A DNA stretch of 64,000 bases from Terriglobia bacterium (GTDB lineage Bacteria > Acidobacteriota > Terriglobia > Terriglobales > Acidobacteriaceae): assembly GCA_020073665.1 (NCBI GenBank), contig JAIQEU010000009.1, forward strand, positions 186,001-250,000, in the 5' to 3' direction. A model generated the notes under the pieces. It saw only the letters and a program-made list of their open reading frames with translations, ran no database searches and had not been told where the DNA came from. This document shows, in pieces, positions 1-8,926 of this stretch; the stretch's first letter is position 1; every line of letters starts with the position of its first letter. Made by a program: the position numbers and the translations under genes.

Positions 1-417
1 TTCCTTCCAGTCCCTGTACAGGGTGCGAACGTAGCTGACGAACGGCGCGACGCCGGTCACCGTGGATACCAGGAGGTGGTTGGTACGCCCGCTCGCAGTG
101 TCGAGGGTGAATCTTCCTTTGGCGGCTTTGCGCATGAGCAATTCGTCGCCAGGCTGCAGTTTGTAGATTTCCGGGGTCAATTCACCGTGCGGGACCAGTT
201 CAAAGAAGAATTCGATTTCGCTTTCCAGCGGCGAAGAAACAATGGAATAAGGCCGCTCCGACCGCTTGGTCGGGCCTTCCACCCCCAGAGTGGCGTACTG
301 TCCGGGAGCGAACTTGAATTCCCCGCCCGCCTGAATGCGGATCATCCAGAGATCGGGCGCAAAATCCATGCGCTTGGTAATTTTGGCGTGATAAAACTTC
401 TCATCGGCAGGGCTCAT
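1..417 (-). CDS. Ferredoxin/flavodoxin-NADP+ reductase, partial
   Basis: The 139 visible codons are the N-terminal part of a flavoprotein that exchanges electrons between NADPH and ferredoxin or flavodoxin in the cytoplasm; the rest lies beyond the window edge. The FAD-binding motif RPYSIVSSP is at residues 55-63 and the start of the NADP-binding domain, TVTGVAPF, is near residue 120, as in bacterial FNR-like reductases. The ATG at 417 is preceded by a GAGGTG ribosome-binding site. The family is clear, but the electron partner cannot be told from sequence. Confidence 0.85.
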   Translation of the reverse strand, partial: MSPADEKFYHAKITKRMDFAPDLWMIRIQAGGEFKFAPGQYATLGVEGPTKRSERPYSIVSSPLESEIEFFFELVPHGELTPEIYKLQPGDELLMRKAAKGRFTLDTASGRTNHLLVSTVTGVAPFVSYVRTLYRDWKE

Positions 418-557
418 GAGTCACCTCGTTCGGCTGACTGCCCAAAGATTCGGGTAGTGTACAGGAGTCAGTCAAGCCGCCGTCAGCTGGGTACAGATGG
501 TTGAACATTTCGGAACCAATCGCCGGCTCCGGCGTATAGAACCGTGAGGATTGCAGT

Positions 558-586
558 TTGACACCTAATGTCCGGCCTTATATCGT
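558..586 (+). promoter_or_regulatory. Candidate sigma-70-type promoter of the LolA-like gene
   Basis: A perfect TTGACA lies at 558-563. It is followed after 15 to 17 bases by weak -10 candidates, TATATC at 579-584 or TATCGT at 581-586. The site is about 80 bases upstream of the ATG at 669. The -35 box is convincing and the -10 box is only fair. Confidence 0.4.
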
Positions 587-668
587 TTTGCTTCGTTCAT
601 TCTACTGCTTTGCGTCCACGGCCGTTTCCAGACCGGCGTGCGTCCGCGGAGTCCCTCAAGGAGAAATC

Positions 669-1454
669 ATGTTGCGAAAGTTGTTTCTGAGTGCGGCCGT
701 CGCATTTTTGCTCACTCCCGCGCTGCTGGCGCAGACTGTGGACGAGATCATTGCCAAGAACATTGAGGCCCGTGGCGGGCTCGACAAGATCAAAGCGGTG
801 CAGTCAATGCGCTCCAGCGGCAAGATGGAATTCGGTCCGGGCATGGAAGCGCCGGGCGTCATGATTCAAAAGCGGCCCAGCTATGTGCGGCTGGACTTCA
901 CGGTCCAGGGCCTGACGGCCACGCAGGCTTATGATGGCAAGTCCGGATGGGCGATCATGCCTTTTACCGGGAAGAAGGATCCGGAAGCCATGAGCGCCGA
1001 TGATACCAAGGACTTTGAAGACGAAGCTGACCTGGATGGGCCCCTGGTCGACTATAAAAGCAAAGGGCATCAGGTAGAGCTCCTGGGCAAGGAGAAGGTG
1101 GAAGGAACCGACGCGTACAAAGTCAAGCTCACCCGCAAGAATGGCGATGTCGACATCATCTATGTTGACGCCGACAGCTTCCTGGAGATCAAGGAAGAGC
1201 AGACGCGGACCATTCGTGGTACCGAGCGCGAAAGCGAGACCACCCTGGGGGACTATCGCGAAGTCAACGGTCTCATGTTTCCGTTTGCCGTAGCCTCGTC
1301 CATCAAAGGCAGTCCCCAACAGCAGAAGCTGACCATCGAAAAAATAGAGTTAAATCTTCCGCTGGACGACGCCAGCTTCAAAATGCCGGCAGCCGCGCCG
1401 GTGCTGGCGGACAAGCCGGACGCCGCCAAGCCGGCGGATAAGCCGAAGAACTAG
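669..1454 (+). CDS. Secreted LolA-like (outer-membrane lipoprotein-sorting family) protein
   Basis: A 261-residue protein with a Sec signal peptide (MLRKLFLSAAVAFLLTPALL, cleavage after AQ). The first mature residues, VDEIIAKNIEARGG, are typical of secreted LolA/LppX-like single-domain proteins, which form a lipid-binding beta half-barrel. The C-terminus is a Lys/Ala/Pro tail. The ATG at 669 is chosen because AAGGAG sits six bases upstream; the longer open frame from 558 would place the signal peptide internally. Fold membership is likely. The role in lipid or lipoprotein handling is inferred from the family only. Confidence 0.7.
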   Translation: MLRKLFLSAAVAFLLTPALLAQTVDEIIAKNIEARGGLDKIKAVQSMRSSGKMEFGPGMEAPGVMIQKRPSYVRLDFTVQGLTATQAYDGKSGWAIMPFTGKKDPEAMSADDTKDFEDEADLDGPLVDYKSKGHQVELLGKEKVEGTDAYKVKLTRKNGDVDIIYVDADSFLEIKEEQTRTIRGTERESETTLGDYREVNGLMFPFAVASSIKGSPQQQKLTIEKIELNLPLDDASFKMPAAAPVLADKPDAAKPADKPKN

Positions 1455-1460
1455 TTGACG

Positions 1461-1541
1461 GTCGTCGGTCGTTAGTCCTTTCGTTGGCCGTCGCGGCAGA
1501 GTTGCGGCGCGCGCTTGGCCAACGACGAACGACCAACGACG
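1461..1541. repeat. Low-complexity intergenic inverted repeat (GTCG/AACGAC type)
   Basis: The gap between the LolA-like gene and the propeller gene is filled by a phrase built on GTCGTCGGTCGTTAGTC (from 1461) and its imperfect reverse complement ending GACCAACGACG (1517-1541). The inner ends GTTGGCC and GGCCAAC pair exactly. Transcribed, it would fold into a long imperfect hairpin with no T-tract behind it. It belongs to a group of similar structures in this window. Confidence 0.65.
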
Positions 1542-1572
1542 GGCTCCTTCCATTTCATTGCGAGGTTCAAAC

Positions 1573-4500
1573 ATGTTCAAGCGTTTTTCTCTGGCGGTCA
1601 TTTGCTCTGCCGTGCTCACGCTGCTGGCTGTTCCAGCCTTCTCTCAGGATGTGCAGATCGATTCCGATACTTTCAGCGGACTCTCGGCCAGGGCCATCGG
1701 TCCTGCGGTGATGGGTGGACGCATCTCCGATATCGCGGCCGTTGCTCAAGGCCAACGCCTGACCGTCTACGTGGGTGCGGCCAGCGGCGGAGTGTGGAAA
1801 TCGCTGGACGGCGGCACGACTTTCAAACCGGTCTTCGACAAGCAGCCCACGCTCTCGATCGGTTCCATCGCGATTGACCCCTCCAACCCGCTCACGGTTT
1901 GGGTAGGCACGGGCGAGACCTGGGTGCGCAATAGCGTCTCGGTGGGCAGTGGTCTCTACCGCACTCGCGACGGCGGTGACAGTTGGGAACTCATGGGACT
2001 GGCCGACTCCGAGCACATCAGCCGGGTGCTGGTGGACCCCAAAGACAGCAACGTGGTTTACGCCTGCGCTCTCGGACACCTGTGGAACTCGAACGAAGAG
2101 CGCGGGGTGTTCAAGACCACCGACGGCGGCAAGACCTGGAAGAAGATTTATTACGTTGATGACAAGACTGGTTGCAGCGAAATGGCCATGGATCCGCAGT
2201 CGCCCAACACAGTTTACGCCGCCATGTGGCAGGTTCGACGCGAGCCCTGGAACTTCAACTCCGGCGGCCCGGGCAGCGGGTTGTTCAAAAGTACCGACGG
2301 CGGTGCTAACTGGCATGCCGTGCGCAAGGGGCTTCCCGATGGCGACCTTGGACGCATTGGTGTGGCCATCGCCGCGTCGAAGCCCAATCGCGTCTATGCC
2401 GTGGTGGAGGCGAAGAACCACACCGCGTTATTCCGTTCGGACGACGCCGGCGAGAGTTGGACCGAAGTAAACAACTCATTCAACGTCAGCGGCCGCCCGT
2501 TCTACTTCGCGCGCCTCATCGTCGATCCCAACGATGCGGACCGGGTATACAAGCCGGGATTCGGCCTGACCGTCAGCGACGATGCCGGCAAGAGTTTCAG
2601 CGCCGTTTTCAATCCCAACGACGACTTCGGCGGCGGGGTGCATGGCGACCATCACGCCCTCTGGATCAACCCCAGGAATTCGGAGGAACTGTTCGATGGC
2701 AACGACGGCGGCGTCTATCACTCGCTGGATCGCGCCTCGCACTGGCGCTTTCTGCAGGCCCTGCCGGTATCGCAGTTCTATCACGTCAGCTACGACATGG
2801 CGCGGCCCTACAACGTTTACGGCGGACTGCAAGACAACGGCACTTGGATGGGGCCATCGCGCGCGATCGGTGGCATTGCCAATCGCCACTGGCGCAACAT
2901 CGCCTACGGTGACGGGTTCTGGGCCTTCAGCGATCCCACCGATCCCGACATCGCGTACGCGGAATACCAGGGCGGCCACATCACGCGCTTTCGTAAGTCC
3001 ACCGGCGAAGCCAAAGAGATCAAGCCGCTTCCCCGTGCCGACGAACCCGAGTTCCGCTTCAACTGGAACACGCCGATTCACATGAGCCCGACGCATGCCG
3101 GAACCATCTACATCGGTGCTCAGTTCCTGTTCCGCTCGCGCGATAAAGGCGAATCGTGGGAACGGATTTCGCCCGACCTCACCACCAACAATCCGGCGCG
3201 GCAACACCAGGAGCTTTCTGGTGGGCTGACCATTGATAACTCCGATGCCGAGCGTTACGAGACCATCTTCAGCATCGCCGAATCACCCAAGAACGGCGAC
3301 GTGATCTGGGTGGGCACCGATGACGGCAACGTGCAGATCACCCGCGACGCCGGCAAGACTTGGACAAACGTTGTAAAGAACATCCCCAACCTGCCGGCCA
3401 ACACCTGGGTTTCAGCCATCGAGGCGGGGCATTTCGACGCCGGCACCGCCTACGCCACCTTCGACGGCCACGCCACCGGCGACATGAAGTCCTACGTCTA
3501 CAAGACCGCCGACTACGGCCACAGTTGGCAAGCGCTTTCCACATCGGACTTGAAAGGCTGGGCTCACGTGGTGCGGGAGGATCTGGTTAACTCCAACCTA
3601 CTGTTCGTAGGCACCGAGTTCGGCCTATTCCTCAGCGTGGATGGGGGAAAACATTGGGCCCAGTTTACCGGCCGGCTACCCAATGTCGCGGTGGACGATA
3701 TCGCGATTCATTCTCGGGATTCAGATCTGCTACTGGCCACCCACGGCCGCGGTATCTACATCCTTGACGATCTGACGCCGCTGCGAGCCATCACGCCGGA
3801 AATTCTGGCCCAGGATGCGGCCCTGCTACCCGCGCGTCCGGCAGAGTTGATTCTTCCTGCCGCCGAGCAGCGTTTCGACGGCGACGCCGAGTTCGTGGGG
3901 CGTTCGCTCCCCGAAGCTGCGCCCATCTTCTACTACCAGCGCAAGCGCAATATCTTCGGTTCGCTGAAAATCGAGGTGTACGACTCGCAAGGTCAACTGA
4001 TCACCAGCATCCAGGGCAGCCCGCGCCGTGGTCTCAATCGGGAAGACTGGGCAGAGCGTCTGAAACCGCCGAAGGTGCCGCCCGCCGCCTCGCTGGTGGA
4101 GCAGCCGTACGCATTCTTCGGCCCGCAGGTGGAACGGGGCACCTACACCATCAAGCTCATCCGCGGTAAGCAGACTTACACCGGGAAAGTGGAACTGGTG
4201 CCTGATCCGCGCTCCGATGCGACCGCGGACGACCTGGCACTGCAGCACAAGACCGTGATGCAGCTGTACGACATGTTGAGCCAGTTGACCTACGTGGTGG
4301 ATGCGGCTGTTGATCTGCGTGACCAGGCCCGCCAGCGCAGCAGCCAGACCAGCGATCGCAAGCTGAAGTCCCAGATCGATAAGCTTGCGGCACAACTCGA
4401 CGACTTCCGCACCTCTCTGGTCGCCGTCAAGGAAGGCGGCATGATTACCGGCGAACACAAGCTGCGGGAAAACCTCGGCGAGTTGTACGGAGGAGTCAAC

Positions 4501-4695
4501 GGCTACCTGGGACGGCCAACCCAATCGCAGCTCGAACGCGCCGGAGTGTTGAGCAAACAATTGCTGGACGCAGGCGCGAAGTTCCAGTCCTTCGGCGACA
4601 AGGACGTGGCCGCCCTGAACGCAGCCCTGGCCAAAGCCAAGCTGGATGCGCTCAAGGTGCTTTCGAAGGACGACTGGAACAAGAAGCAGCAGTAG
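1573..4695 (+). CDS. Secreted sortilin/VPS10-type BNR beta-propeller protein
   Basis: A 1040-residue exported protein. The signal peptide (MFKRFSLAVICSAVLTLLAV, then PAFSQ) is followed by about 700 residues with repeated BNR/Asp-box-like motifs such as SLDGGTTFKP, TRDGGDSWEL, TTDGGKTWKK and SADGG-type turns, as in WD40/YVTN/BNR and sortilin propellers. The last 300 residues are a mixed beta and helical region of unknown role. The ATG at 1573 has GAGG eight bases upstream; a TTG at 1558 is the alternative. Homologues are multiplied in Acidobacteriota and usually carry no proven function. Binding of glycans or proteins is a guess from the fold. Confidence 0.8.
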   Translation: MFKRFSLAVICSAVLTLLAVPAFSQDVQIDSDTFSGLSARAIGPAVMGGRISDIAAVAQGQRLTVYVGAASGGVWKSLDGGTTFKPVFDKQPTLSIGSIAIDPSNPLTVWVGTGETWVRNSVSVGSGLYRTRDGGDSWELMGLADSEHISRVLVDPKDSNVVYACALGHLWNSNEERGVFKTTDGGKTWKKIYYVDDKTGCSEMAMDPQSPNTVYAAMWQVRREPWNFNSGGPGSGLFKSTDGGANWHAVRKGLPDGDLGRIGVAIAASKPNRVYAVVEAKNHTALFRSDDAGESWTEVNNSFNVSGRPFYFARLIVDPNDADRVYKPGFGLTVSDDAGKSFSAVFNPNDDFGGGVHGDHHALWINPRNSEELFDGNDGGVYHSLDRASHWRFLQALPVSQFYHVSYDMARPYNVYGGLQDNGTWMGPSRAIGGIANRHWRNIAYGDGFWAFSDPTDPDIAYAEYQGGHITRFRKSTGEAKEIKPLPRADEPEFRFNWNTPIHMSPTHAGTIYIGAQFLFRSRDKGESWERISPDLTTNNPARQHQELSGGLTIDNSDAERYETIFSIAESPKNGDVIWVGTDDGNVQITRDAGKTWTNVVKNIPNLPANTWVSAIEAGHFDAGTAYATFDGHATGDMKSYVYKTADYGHSWQALSTSDLKGWAHVVREDLVNSNLLFVGTEFGLFLSVDGGKHWAQFTGRLPNVAVDDIAIHSRDSDLLLATHGRGIYILDDLTPLRAITPEILAQDAALLPARPAELILPAAEQRFDGDAEFVGRSLPEAAPIFYYQRKRNIFGSLKIEVYDSQGQLITSIQGSPRRGLNREDWAERLKPPKVPPAASLVEQPYAFFGPQVERGTYTIKLIRGKQTYTGKVELVPDPRSDATADDLALQHKTVMQLYDMLSQLTYVVDAAVDLRDQARQRSSQTSDRKLKSQIDKLAAQLDDFRTSLVAVKEGGMITGEHKLRENLGELYGGVNGYLGRPTQSQLERAGVLSKQLLDAGAKFQSFGDKDVAALNAALAKAKLDALKVLSKDDWNKKQQ

Positions 4696-4717
4696 AAGAA
4701 TTCACAGACACTACCAG

Positions 4718-4745
4718 GAGGGGGACGGAACATCTGTACCCCCTC
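4718..4745 (+). terminator. Possible hairpin behind the propeller gene
   Basis: GAGGGGG at 4718-4724 pairs with CCCCCTC at 4739-4745 around a 14-base loop, just after the stop codon at 4695. There is no real T-tract, so intrinsic termination is uncertain. The loop phrase GGAACATCTGTACC resembles, in reverse complement, the GGTACAGATG near 487-496. Confidence 0.3.
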
Positions 4746-4804
4746 AACATTTCGTGCTTGTGAACTCCCATAAATCCGCGCCAGTGCCGGGGAGCGACTG
4801 AGCC

Positions 4805-5191
4805 TTAGTGAACAGTGATGCCACCGTGAACGTCAATGATCGGGCGTCGAACTACGATCCGCCCGTTCTCGTCCTGGTAGTAGTAGTGGGGACGCCCCTG
4901 ATAAACGTATGTCCGGCAGCCGTACTTCTTGGCTTGGCCGGGAGGTAGCCCGCAATTTCCCCAGCCGGTTTTCTTGCCCCGATTCCATCCCGGAGGGCGA
5001 TCGTCGCGGTCACCGTAGGTGCGGTATTCATACCCGTCGCGACGCTCCCAGTTCCGATCGTCGTCAGCCTCGGAGTGCTTGTTTCCGTGCTTTTGCTTGT
5101 GACCCTCGTCCCCGTGATCGGCCATCAGCGCTGGCGTGCCCAAACCGACAGCCGCAGCCAGAGCGAGGATTGCCAAGAAGCGTTTGCTCAT
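4805..5191 (-). CDS. Small secreted basic/His-rich protein of unknown function
   Basis: A 128-residue protein with a signal peptide (MSKRFLAILALAAAVGLGTP, then ALMA). A charged segment rich in His, Lys and Asp (DHGDEGHKQKHGNKHSEADD) follows. The compact C-terminal part carries PPGWNRGKKTGW and GLPPGQAKKYGC and ends in a Tyr-rich strand. The ATG has an ideal GGAGGG site. The PPGW/LPPG pattern occurs in small periplasmic proteins of unknown role; metal or cell-wall binding would be a guess. A strong sigma-54-type promoter match sits directly upstream at 5212-5227. Confidence 0.7.
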   Translation of the reverse strand: MSKRFLAILALAAAVGLGTPALMADHGDEGHKQKHGNKHSEADDDRNWERRDGYEYRTYGDRDDRPPGWNRGKKTGWGNCGLPPGQAKKYGCRTYVYQGRPHYYYQDENGRIVVRRPIIDVHGGITVH

Positions 5192-5211
5192 GTGCCCTCC
5201 GCATTTTTCGG

Positions 5212-5227
5212 TGCAAGTGTCGTGCCG
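5212..5227 (-). promoter_or_regulatory. Sigma-54 (-24/-12) promoter match
   Basis: On the minus strand the site reads CGGCACGACACTTGCA. This matches the RpoN consensus TGGCACG-N4-TTGC(A/T) at every fixed position except the first T, with correct spacing between the GG and GC dinucleotides. It points at the gene starting at 5191. The predicted start of transcription (about 5201) would leave only a ten-base leader holding the GGAGGG site, which is unusually short and is the main reason for caution. Confidence 0.5.
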
Positions 5228-5398
5228 TGCAAAATCAATTTACTTTCATCAGCTTACATTCACACGACCACGGAGGTACCAAGGCCAAGGGGAACAACGG
5301 GGGGAAGATTTTACATAGAGACAGGCTTAAGACTGGCAAGACCGTTCGTCTTCCCGAATTGGGAGAAAAGCCCCATGATTCAGCGTGTTTATGTTTCG

Positions 5399-6712
5399 TT
5401 AATTGCGGACCACCTCTCTCGGCTGGGGCTGGGCGTGAATGGCCTTCAGCTTATCCAGTTGTTCCAGGGTCCTCTGCCAGTCGTCCTTGTCCCGCTTGGT
5501 GGCGATGGGGGCATTCAGGTCCGCGTAGAAATGCAAAATGTTGTCGCGCAGTTCGGGTGAAAGTTGATCAAAGTTCTTCTTTGCCAGGTCATCCAACAGG
5601 CGGGCATAAGTGCGATCGGTGAGCACGTATTCTCCGGCCGTGGTATCACGTCCGGTATCAAAATCACGGTCGGGCAATTGCAGGTCTCCGCTGTCGACGT
5701 CCGTGAGCAGGTGTCCGTAGTTCTCTATCGTTTCGTTCATGCTCTTGATGTACAAGTCTTCGGTTTGGGTGTTGGGGATTTTGAACCCGAGCGCGCTGAA
5801 AGGTCCGACCTTGGGCACCAGGTTTAGAAAAAAGGCCAGTATGCGCGATCCCAGGCCCGGCCTGCGATATACCGAGCCCCACTCCCGTCGATAGTCGGCA
5901 CGCTTCAGGTAGTAGCGAAACTTCTTTTTGTCGAAGTTGGGCGTCTCTTTCACTATCTCATCACGCCGCGACAGCAGCGCGACTCGAGTCATCTCGGGAA
6001 TGATTTTGCTCACCGAACGGCGGTAGGTTCCGATCGCGAGATCAAGATCGCTGAACACCTCTTCCAGGCGGAGTCCGTAGGTTTCGAAGAAGGCGCGTTC
6101 CAGCACCGGGGTTGAGACCTCGAAGCCGATGAAGTCGTGATAACGGTCAGAGGTAAAGCGATTCTTGGCCACCTGCACCATGTCAAAACCAAATTCCACA
6201 CGGATGTGGGCCTTGTGATCGGCGGCATAGGTGACTTGATCGCCATACTTGGCACGCAGTTTGGGAAAATCGATGGCTACCGCCTGGTTGATGAAAGGAT
6301 GGCCGCTGTTGTCGGAAGCGTAGTGGGCCAGCGCGCCCAGCGCGAACGCGTATTGGTTGAGATCGGCGGAATCGCGAATCAGCGCCGCAACGAAATCGCC
6401 ACTGCGCACGTAGTGCACCAGGTCGCTGAAGTACTTGTTGCCGAACGGGTAGTAGCCCATGTCCTGCAGCATGCATCCGCCATAGGCGTAGGCGTGGGCC
6501 TGGCGCAATTCTGCCTCGGTCGATGCGGGAAAGCGCTTCAGTAGCAGGGGCTGAATCTGTTCCTTCCACAACAGGTCGACGATCTGTTCGTGGGTCAGCA
6601 CCGAGTAGGCGCTGGTGAAGCCGGGACAGATCAGGAAGAAGAGCAGCAGGGCGACTGCCCTTCCCGTCAGTTTTCTTCTTGCATGATGCACTTGCCGCAG
6701 CCGCATCCCCAT
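5399..6712 (-). CDS. Zinc-dependent phospholipase C family protein (secreted)
   Basis: A 437-residue protein with an N-terminal export signal (hydrophobic segment ALLLFFLICPGFTSA) and a mature start AYSVLTHEQIVDLLW. The spaced His/Asp residues of ZnDPC-type phospholipases and S1/P1 nucleases are visible: THEQ near residue 40, LVHYVRSGDF, ALAHYASDNSGHP and the later KAHIRVEFGFDM. In known members these bind three zinc ions and cleave phosphodiester head groups. The second half has no recognised domain. The start at 6712 is the longest option; a later Met within the signal region is possible. Confidence 0.7.
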   Translation of the reverse strand: MGMRLRQVHHARRKLTGRAVALLLFFLICPGFTSAYSVLTHEQIVDLLWKEQIQPLLLKRFPASTEAELRQAHAYAYGGCMLQDMGYYPFGNKYFSDLVHYVRSGDFVAALIRDSADLNQYAFALGALAHYASDNSGHPFINQAVAIDFPKLRAKYGDQVTYAADHKAHIRVEFGFDMVQVAKNRFTSDRYHDFIGFEVSTPVLERAFFETYGLRLEEVFSDLDLAIGTYRRSVSKIIPEMTRVALLSRRDEIVKETPNFDKKKFRYYLKRADYRREWGSVYRRPGLGSRILAFFLNLVPKVGPFSALGFKIPNTQTEDLYIKSMNETIENYGHLLTDVDSGDLQLPDRDFDTGRDTTAGEYVLTDRTYARLLDDLAKKNFDQLSPELRDNILHFYADLNAPIATKRDKDDWQRTLEQLDKLKAIHAQPQPREVVRN

Positions 6713-6729
6713 ACTATAAACAGAACCGG

Positions 6730-7755
6730 TTACTTGCCCACCACCAGCACCACGAAGCTATCGGGCAAGATTGTCGGCCGCGGATGCGGATTGTCGGTCG
6801 TCGGCGCCGGAGGTGGCCCGAACTTTGCGGTCACCGTGAACGCCAAGTGCGTTTTGGCATCGAGCGTCATGGTGCGGGCGCCTTCCTGTGTAGTAACCGT
6901 CTCGGCCACGCTGAACTTGTCCGGCGACTCTTCCCGGATCACCGTCATCTTGCCATCGTGGCACGAAGCGAACGCCAGACCGTTTTCGTCGTTGTAGGCG
7001 GTGGCGTCCACCCCGTCGCAAATCGGCAGCGAACTGACCACTTTGCCGCTATCGGCGTCGACAATCGCCATCAGCTTGTCGCATCCGGAAAACAGCCGGC
7101 GGTGCTTGCGGTCCATGGCCAACCCGCTGGGCTCTTCGCACGGCGCCAGCGGCCAGCGTGACTTTACTTCCAACTTGTTGGGATCGATGGCCAGCAACTG
7201 CGACTTGTCTTCCAGGTTCACAAACACGCCGCCCTTTTCGTCGCTGACCGCGAACTCCGGCTTGCCGTCCAGCTTGATAGTGCCCACCACCGCCCCCTTT
7301 GCTGCATCAATCGCGGTGGCGTCGTGGCTTCTTCCGTTGAAGGTGAACACGCGTTTGCTGGCAGGGTCGTAGAGGATGGCGTCGGGGTTGTCGCCGACTT
7401 TTACCTTGCTGATGAGCTTGAGCGACGGCAACTCGAAAATGCTGACGGTCCCCTCGCGGCCGTTGCTGACAAATCCTCTGCCCAACTCTGGCGCCAGGGC
7501 GATGCCGTGCACGCCGGGCGTGTCCGGAATGTCTCCTACGGATTTGCCCGAGTCCGCGTCGATGACCATTACGTGGGTGGCCCGGGAGATGTACAGACGC
7601 CGGGTCGCGGCATCGAGCGTCAGGTAGTCCCAGCCGCCGTCTCCTCCCAGTTTGTAAGACTTCACGACGTGATACCCCGGGCCAGCGGCCATGCCTGCCG
7701 CAGCCAGAGTCATCATCAATGTAAGAATTGCGGCCACAACGTACCAGCGCTTCAT
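6730..7755 (-). CDS. YVTN-family beta-propeller repeat protein, periplasmic
   Basis: A 341-residue exported protein. The signal peptide MKRWYVVAAILTLMMTLAAA is followed by repeated units such as RRLYISRATHVMVIDADSGK, VSNGREGTVSIFELPSL and KRVFTFNGRSHDATAIDAA, the pattern of YVTN/NHL-type propellers. The ATG at 7755 starts the signal peptide; the open frame extends 80 codons further upstream with no credible signal, so that extension is rejected. It faces away from the HEAT-repeat gene at 7786, so the two starts are only about 30 bases apart. Binding partner unknown. Confidence 0.75.
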   Translation of the reverse strand: MKRWYVVAAILTLMMTLAAAGMAAGPGYHVVKSYKLGGDGGWDYLTLDAATRRLYISRATHVMVIDADSGKSVGDIPDTPGVHGIALAPELGRGFVSNGREGTVSIFELPSLKLISKVKVGDNPDAILYDPASKRVFTFNGRSHDATAIDAAKGAVVGTIKLDGKPEFAVSDEKGGVFVNLEDKSQLLAIDPNKLEVKSRWPLAPCEEPSGLAMDRKHRRLFSGCDKLMAIVDADSGKVVSSLPICDGVDATAYNDENGLAFASCHDGKMTVIREESPDKFSVAETVTTQEGARTMTLDAKTHLAFTVTAKFGPPPAPTTDNPHPRPTILPDSFVVLVVGK

Positions 7756-7785
7756 GTTATGTCCACCCAGACCTAGACTGCTTTC

Positions 7786-8781
7786 GTGAATACGTGGGGA
7801 TCCGATCCGCGCCAGAAGCCAACGCCGGACTATGGCACGCTGGGTCCCGGCTCGGACCTGCAGCCGGGCCGGCAGGCAAGTCCCCTCGATCCGCAACAAG
7901 TTCGCCTGCGCGCCATCTCCGCAGCCATCGTGGGAGTGCTGGTAGCGTTGGTGGTTGTCGCCGCCAACGGGAGTGTGGCCAAGGCCGCGTGGCAACAGAT
8001 CTCAGAATATCTGAGCTTGCACGGGAAACCAGAGCCGGCTTCTCCAGCGGTGATGTCGGAGCACGAACTCGAGAAACTCGACAGCGCCTCGCCCCAGAGC
8101 CAGGCCCAGCTGCTTCTGGAACGCGCCATCAATCACTATGACGGCGCCAACGACCAGATTGCGGCGCGGGTTGACCGCTGGCGGGGGAAAATCAAGCTCA
8201 ACCCGCAATTGAATTCGCTGTTCACCACGGCCCTGAACTCCAACGACCTGCGGGTACGTGCGGCAGCCATCGAAATAGACCTCGCTGCGTACAATGTCGC
8301 CAAGGCTTCCGCGTCCGTAGATCGCTTCGCCCAGCAAGCCGATTCCACCGAGAAATCTACTCGCGTCTGGGGGCTGTGGATGCTGGGATTGCTGGGCAGC
8401 CGCGGCGTGGAACCCGAACGCGCCAGCGAGATCCTGGTCAGCCACCTGCAAGACCCTGACGCTGACATCCGCATGTGGGCGGTCGAGGGCCTTTCTTACC
8501 TGGGCACCGACGATTCCATCGCCCCATTGCTGAAGACCTTCCACGATGATGCCTCCCCGGTCGTCAGAGAGCGCGCAGCCTGCGGCCTGGCGCAATCGGG
8601 CATGCTCAGCCAGGACCAGCGCCGCACCGCAGTACCGCAGCTACTCGACTTCCTTGACGATTCGTCGCTAGAAGCCAATACCCGCGCCTGGGTGTATCAC
8701 GCCCTGCACGACATTACCGGCCAGAACCTGCCCAACGATCCCGCCGCCTGGAGAAGCTGGTACAACTCCACCGCCCGCTAG
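7786..8781 (+). CDS. Membrane-anchored HEAT-repeat protein
   Basis: A 331-residue protein starting at GTG. It has a soluble Pro/Gln-rich N-terminal segment and one transmembrane helix near residues 45-63 (AISAAIVGVLVALVVVAANG). The large outer domain is rich in helical HEAT-like repeats (SRVWGLWMLGLLGS-like units, DPDADIRMWAVEGLSYLG, DDASPVVRERAACGLAQSG). Such alpha-solenoids are protein-interaction scaffolds. No enzymatic motif is seen. The divergent start with the propeller gene leaves a very small shared promoter region. Confidence 0.7.
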   Translation: MNTWGSDPRQKPTPDYGTLGPGSDLQPGRQASPLDPQQVRLRAISAAIVGVLVALVVVAANGSVAKAAWQQISEYLSLHGKPEPASPAVMSEHELEKLDSASPQSQAQLLLERAINHYDGANDQIAARVDRWRGKIKLNPQLNSLFTTALNSNDLRVRAAAIEIDLAAYNVAKASASVDRFAQQADSTEKSTRVWGLWMLGLLGSRGVEPERASEILVSHLQDPDADIRMWAVEGLSYLGTDDSIAPLLKTFHDDASPVVRERAACGLAQSGMLSQDQRRTAVPQLLDFLDDSSLEANTRAWVYHALHDITGQNLPNDPAAWRSWYNSTAR

Positions 8782-8926
8782 CAAGCGTGTTTGCCTAAGC
8801 AAGCTCCTGTACAGGGTCTTTCGGCCTACTTGACACCTCCATTGCACAGGGCCATCCTGCAGCGACTACTACTGCGGCTAGTTGTTAGTGTTGCCGTGCC
8901 AAATCCAGGTTCTTCGGAGGCTTCAC

